Source: Numida meleagris
Taxonomy: Eukaryota > Chordata > Aves > Galliformes > Numididae
Assembly: GCF_002078875.1 (NCBI RefSeq)
Contig: NC_034412.1
Span: 13,888,995-13,952,994 of the forward strand
Reading direction: 5' to 3'
DNA: 64,000 nucleotides
Shown here: positions 63,099 through 64,000 of the stretch, piece by piece
Position numbering within the stretch: position 1 is the stretch's first letter
Layout of the letters: each line of letters opens with the position of its first letter
Translations under genes and position numbers: made by a program
Notes under the pieces: generated by a model
The model's database searches: none
Seen by the model: only the letters and a program-made list of their open reading frames with translations
Told to the model about the DNA's origin: nothing

Positions 63099-63868
63099 CT
63101 GTAAGAATGCGACATACACTTAGAGTACTGCTCATTTATTTCCTCTCACACATAGGGGGAAAAGTCCCCAGCACTGCCTTCTTTTACAGAGTAGATGTAT
63201 AGAAATGAAGCTGCTGTTTTCTGAATAGCAAAAACCATATAATGAGCTTCTATTTTATCCATGTTAAATATGTATATTAAAGCACAGTATAATTTAAAGG
63301 AGTTCTGATCCTTTGCATTCTGAAAAAAAGACAGTTATTACACTGTTATGTATGTCACAAATATGTCACAGAATCACAGAATTATGATTCAAACTGCTTG
63401 GCTTGGAAGGGACAGCTGGAGGTCATCTAGCCAAGCCCTGCCAAAAAGGGTCAGCTCACTGTCTGTCTGGACCACAGGAAGCTTCAGTGCAAAGAACTGC
63501 CAGGGAACTGACAGGCTGCACTCCTGCACAGAACAGACTGGTTAACAACCCGTTCCCCACTACACAAAACTTTTCCCCCAGCTAGTAATGTGCTTAATTC
63601 GCCACCTGCTGACTCAGAGTTATGAATTTAGTGACATTTACTGATGTCAGCTCATAAGCAGAAGTAGCCTGTGTTTCAGATGATTCCCGATTTGAAAACA
63701 TAACGTGTTTTGTAAATTATTAAATGTTAGTGTTTAGATTTAAAACATTCAGGCATCTTTCCTAAAATTATGAGGAAAACATATCTAAACTAATATTGCT
63801 TGAACACTTTAGAAAGAATCATGTTATCTTTACTATAACACAAGACAACATTGGTCTATTTTACTCAC
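63099..63868. other. Scramblase intron near the right edge
   Basis: Contains one degraded CR1 fragment (about 63366-63470); nothing else recognised. Confidence 0.8.
63366..63470 (-). repeat. Degraded CR1 LINE 3' fragment
   Basis: CACAGAATCACAGAATTATG, then GGCTTGGAAGGGACAGCTGG and AGGTCATCTAGCCAAGCCCT on the plus strand is the reversed CR1 terminus with many substitutions; similarity fades after about 100 bases. Confidence 0.75.
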
Positions 63869-63900
63869 CTTGCATTGCTCTGGATCTGCTTCTAACTGTT
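63869..63900 (-). CDS. PLSCR1: Scramblase exon with possible start codon
   Basis: A 32-nt exon between acceptor gttttgcag and donor CAAG|gtgagt. In the frame required by the next exon it reads TVRSRSRAMQ plus one base. The ATG at 63875 may be the start codon, or an upstream exon outside the window may feed in, since no stop closes the frame within the exon. In human PLSCR1 the first coding exon also ends in Gln plus the first base of a Gly codon, so the position is right. Only the seven bases from the ATG are coding under the short model. Confidence 0.6.
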
Positions 63901-64000
63901 CTGCAAAACAACATATTCATTTATTGGTTTTTGAATATACAATTTCACACAAAAGTCATTCACCATTCTCTACTAATTAGTGATAAAAGATATCTGAATG

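Larger units (their letters stand above)
55520..63900 (-). other. PLSCR1: PLSCR1/2-like phospholipid scramblase locus (5' end beyond window)
   Basis: Eight exons of 32, 102, 161, 43, 221, 162, 162 and 60 (coding) nt on the minus strand, all with GT-AG borders and matching phases. Counting from the Met in the first of these, the protein has 305 residues. It has a proline/glycine-rich N-terminus (1-80), the WMP..PPPLPNCPPGLEYL junction, the 12-strand beta-barrel scramblase domain, the palmitoylated CCFPCC cluster (170-175), an EF-hand-like Ca2+ site (259-270) and a C-terminal hydrophobic helix (about 273-291). The family is thought to act at the plasma membrane in Ca2+-dependent lipid scrambling and signalling; PLSCR1 also enters the nucleus and is interferon-induced. 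Sequence is closer to PLSCR1/PLSCR2 than to PLSCR4; orthology within that pair cannot be settled here. Confidence 0.9.

Noticed and set aside
1..64000. Search for CRISPR arrays, operons, prophage or bacterial mobile islands
   Set aside because: None present; spliced genes, CR1 repeats and a CpG-island promoter show this is vertebrate nuclear DNA.

Overview
The window reads as a vertebrate chromosome segment, most likely from a galliform bird (chicken or a close relative). The genes are split into many small exons with GT-AG borders. The interspersed repeats are CR1 LINEs ending in the avian 3' signature (repeats of ATTCTATG/GATTCTAT). The first exon of one gene sits in a CpG island. No bacterial-style gene packing, operon or CRISPR array is present.

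Layout, all real genes on the minus strand. (1) About 1-36.4 kb: the 5' half of PLOD2 (lysyl hydroxylase 2). Coding exons 1-10 were located with splice sites, and all join in frame to 373 complete codons plus two bases. Exon 11 onward lies left of base 1. The CpG-island promoter, with a TATA-like box, is near 36.4 kb. (2) About 36.7-55.5 kb: an intergenic stretch of about 19 kb with no gene I can name. It holds a 5'-truncated CR1, smaller CR1 pieces, a block that looks like conserved non-coding regulatory DNA (about 41.0-42.0 kb), and a plus-strand pair of exon-like segments with a poly(A) signal (50.58-50.92 kb). (3) About 55.5-64 kb: a phospholipid scramblase of the PLSCR1/PLSCR2 type. Eight exons were located; seven hold the entire conserved scramblase domain, the proline-rich N-terminus and the stop codon. 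Its promoter lies beyond the right edge. One intron holds a small CpG-rich island with a strong CTCF-like motif.

PLOD2 makes an ER enzyme that hydroxylates lysines in collagen telopeptides. The scramblase is a palmitoylated, Ca2+-binding type II membrane protein. They are neighbours by conserved synteny (PLOD2 next to the PLSCR cluster, as on human 3q24), not by shared pathway. The main surprises are the unassigned plus-strand exon-like pair, the intronic CpG/CTCF island, and the fact that the scramblase nearest PLOD2 is PLSCR1/2-like, whereas in human the nearest is PLSCR4.
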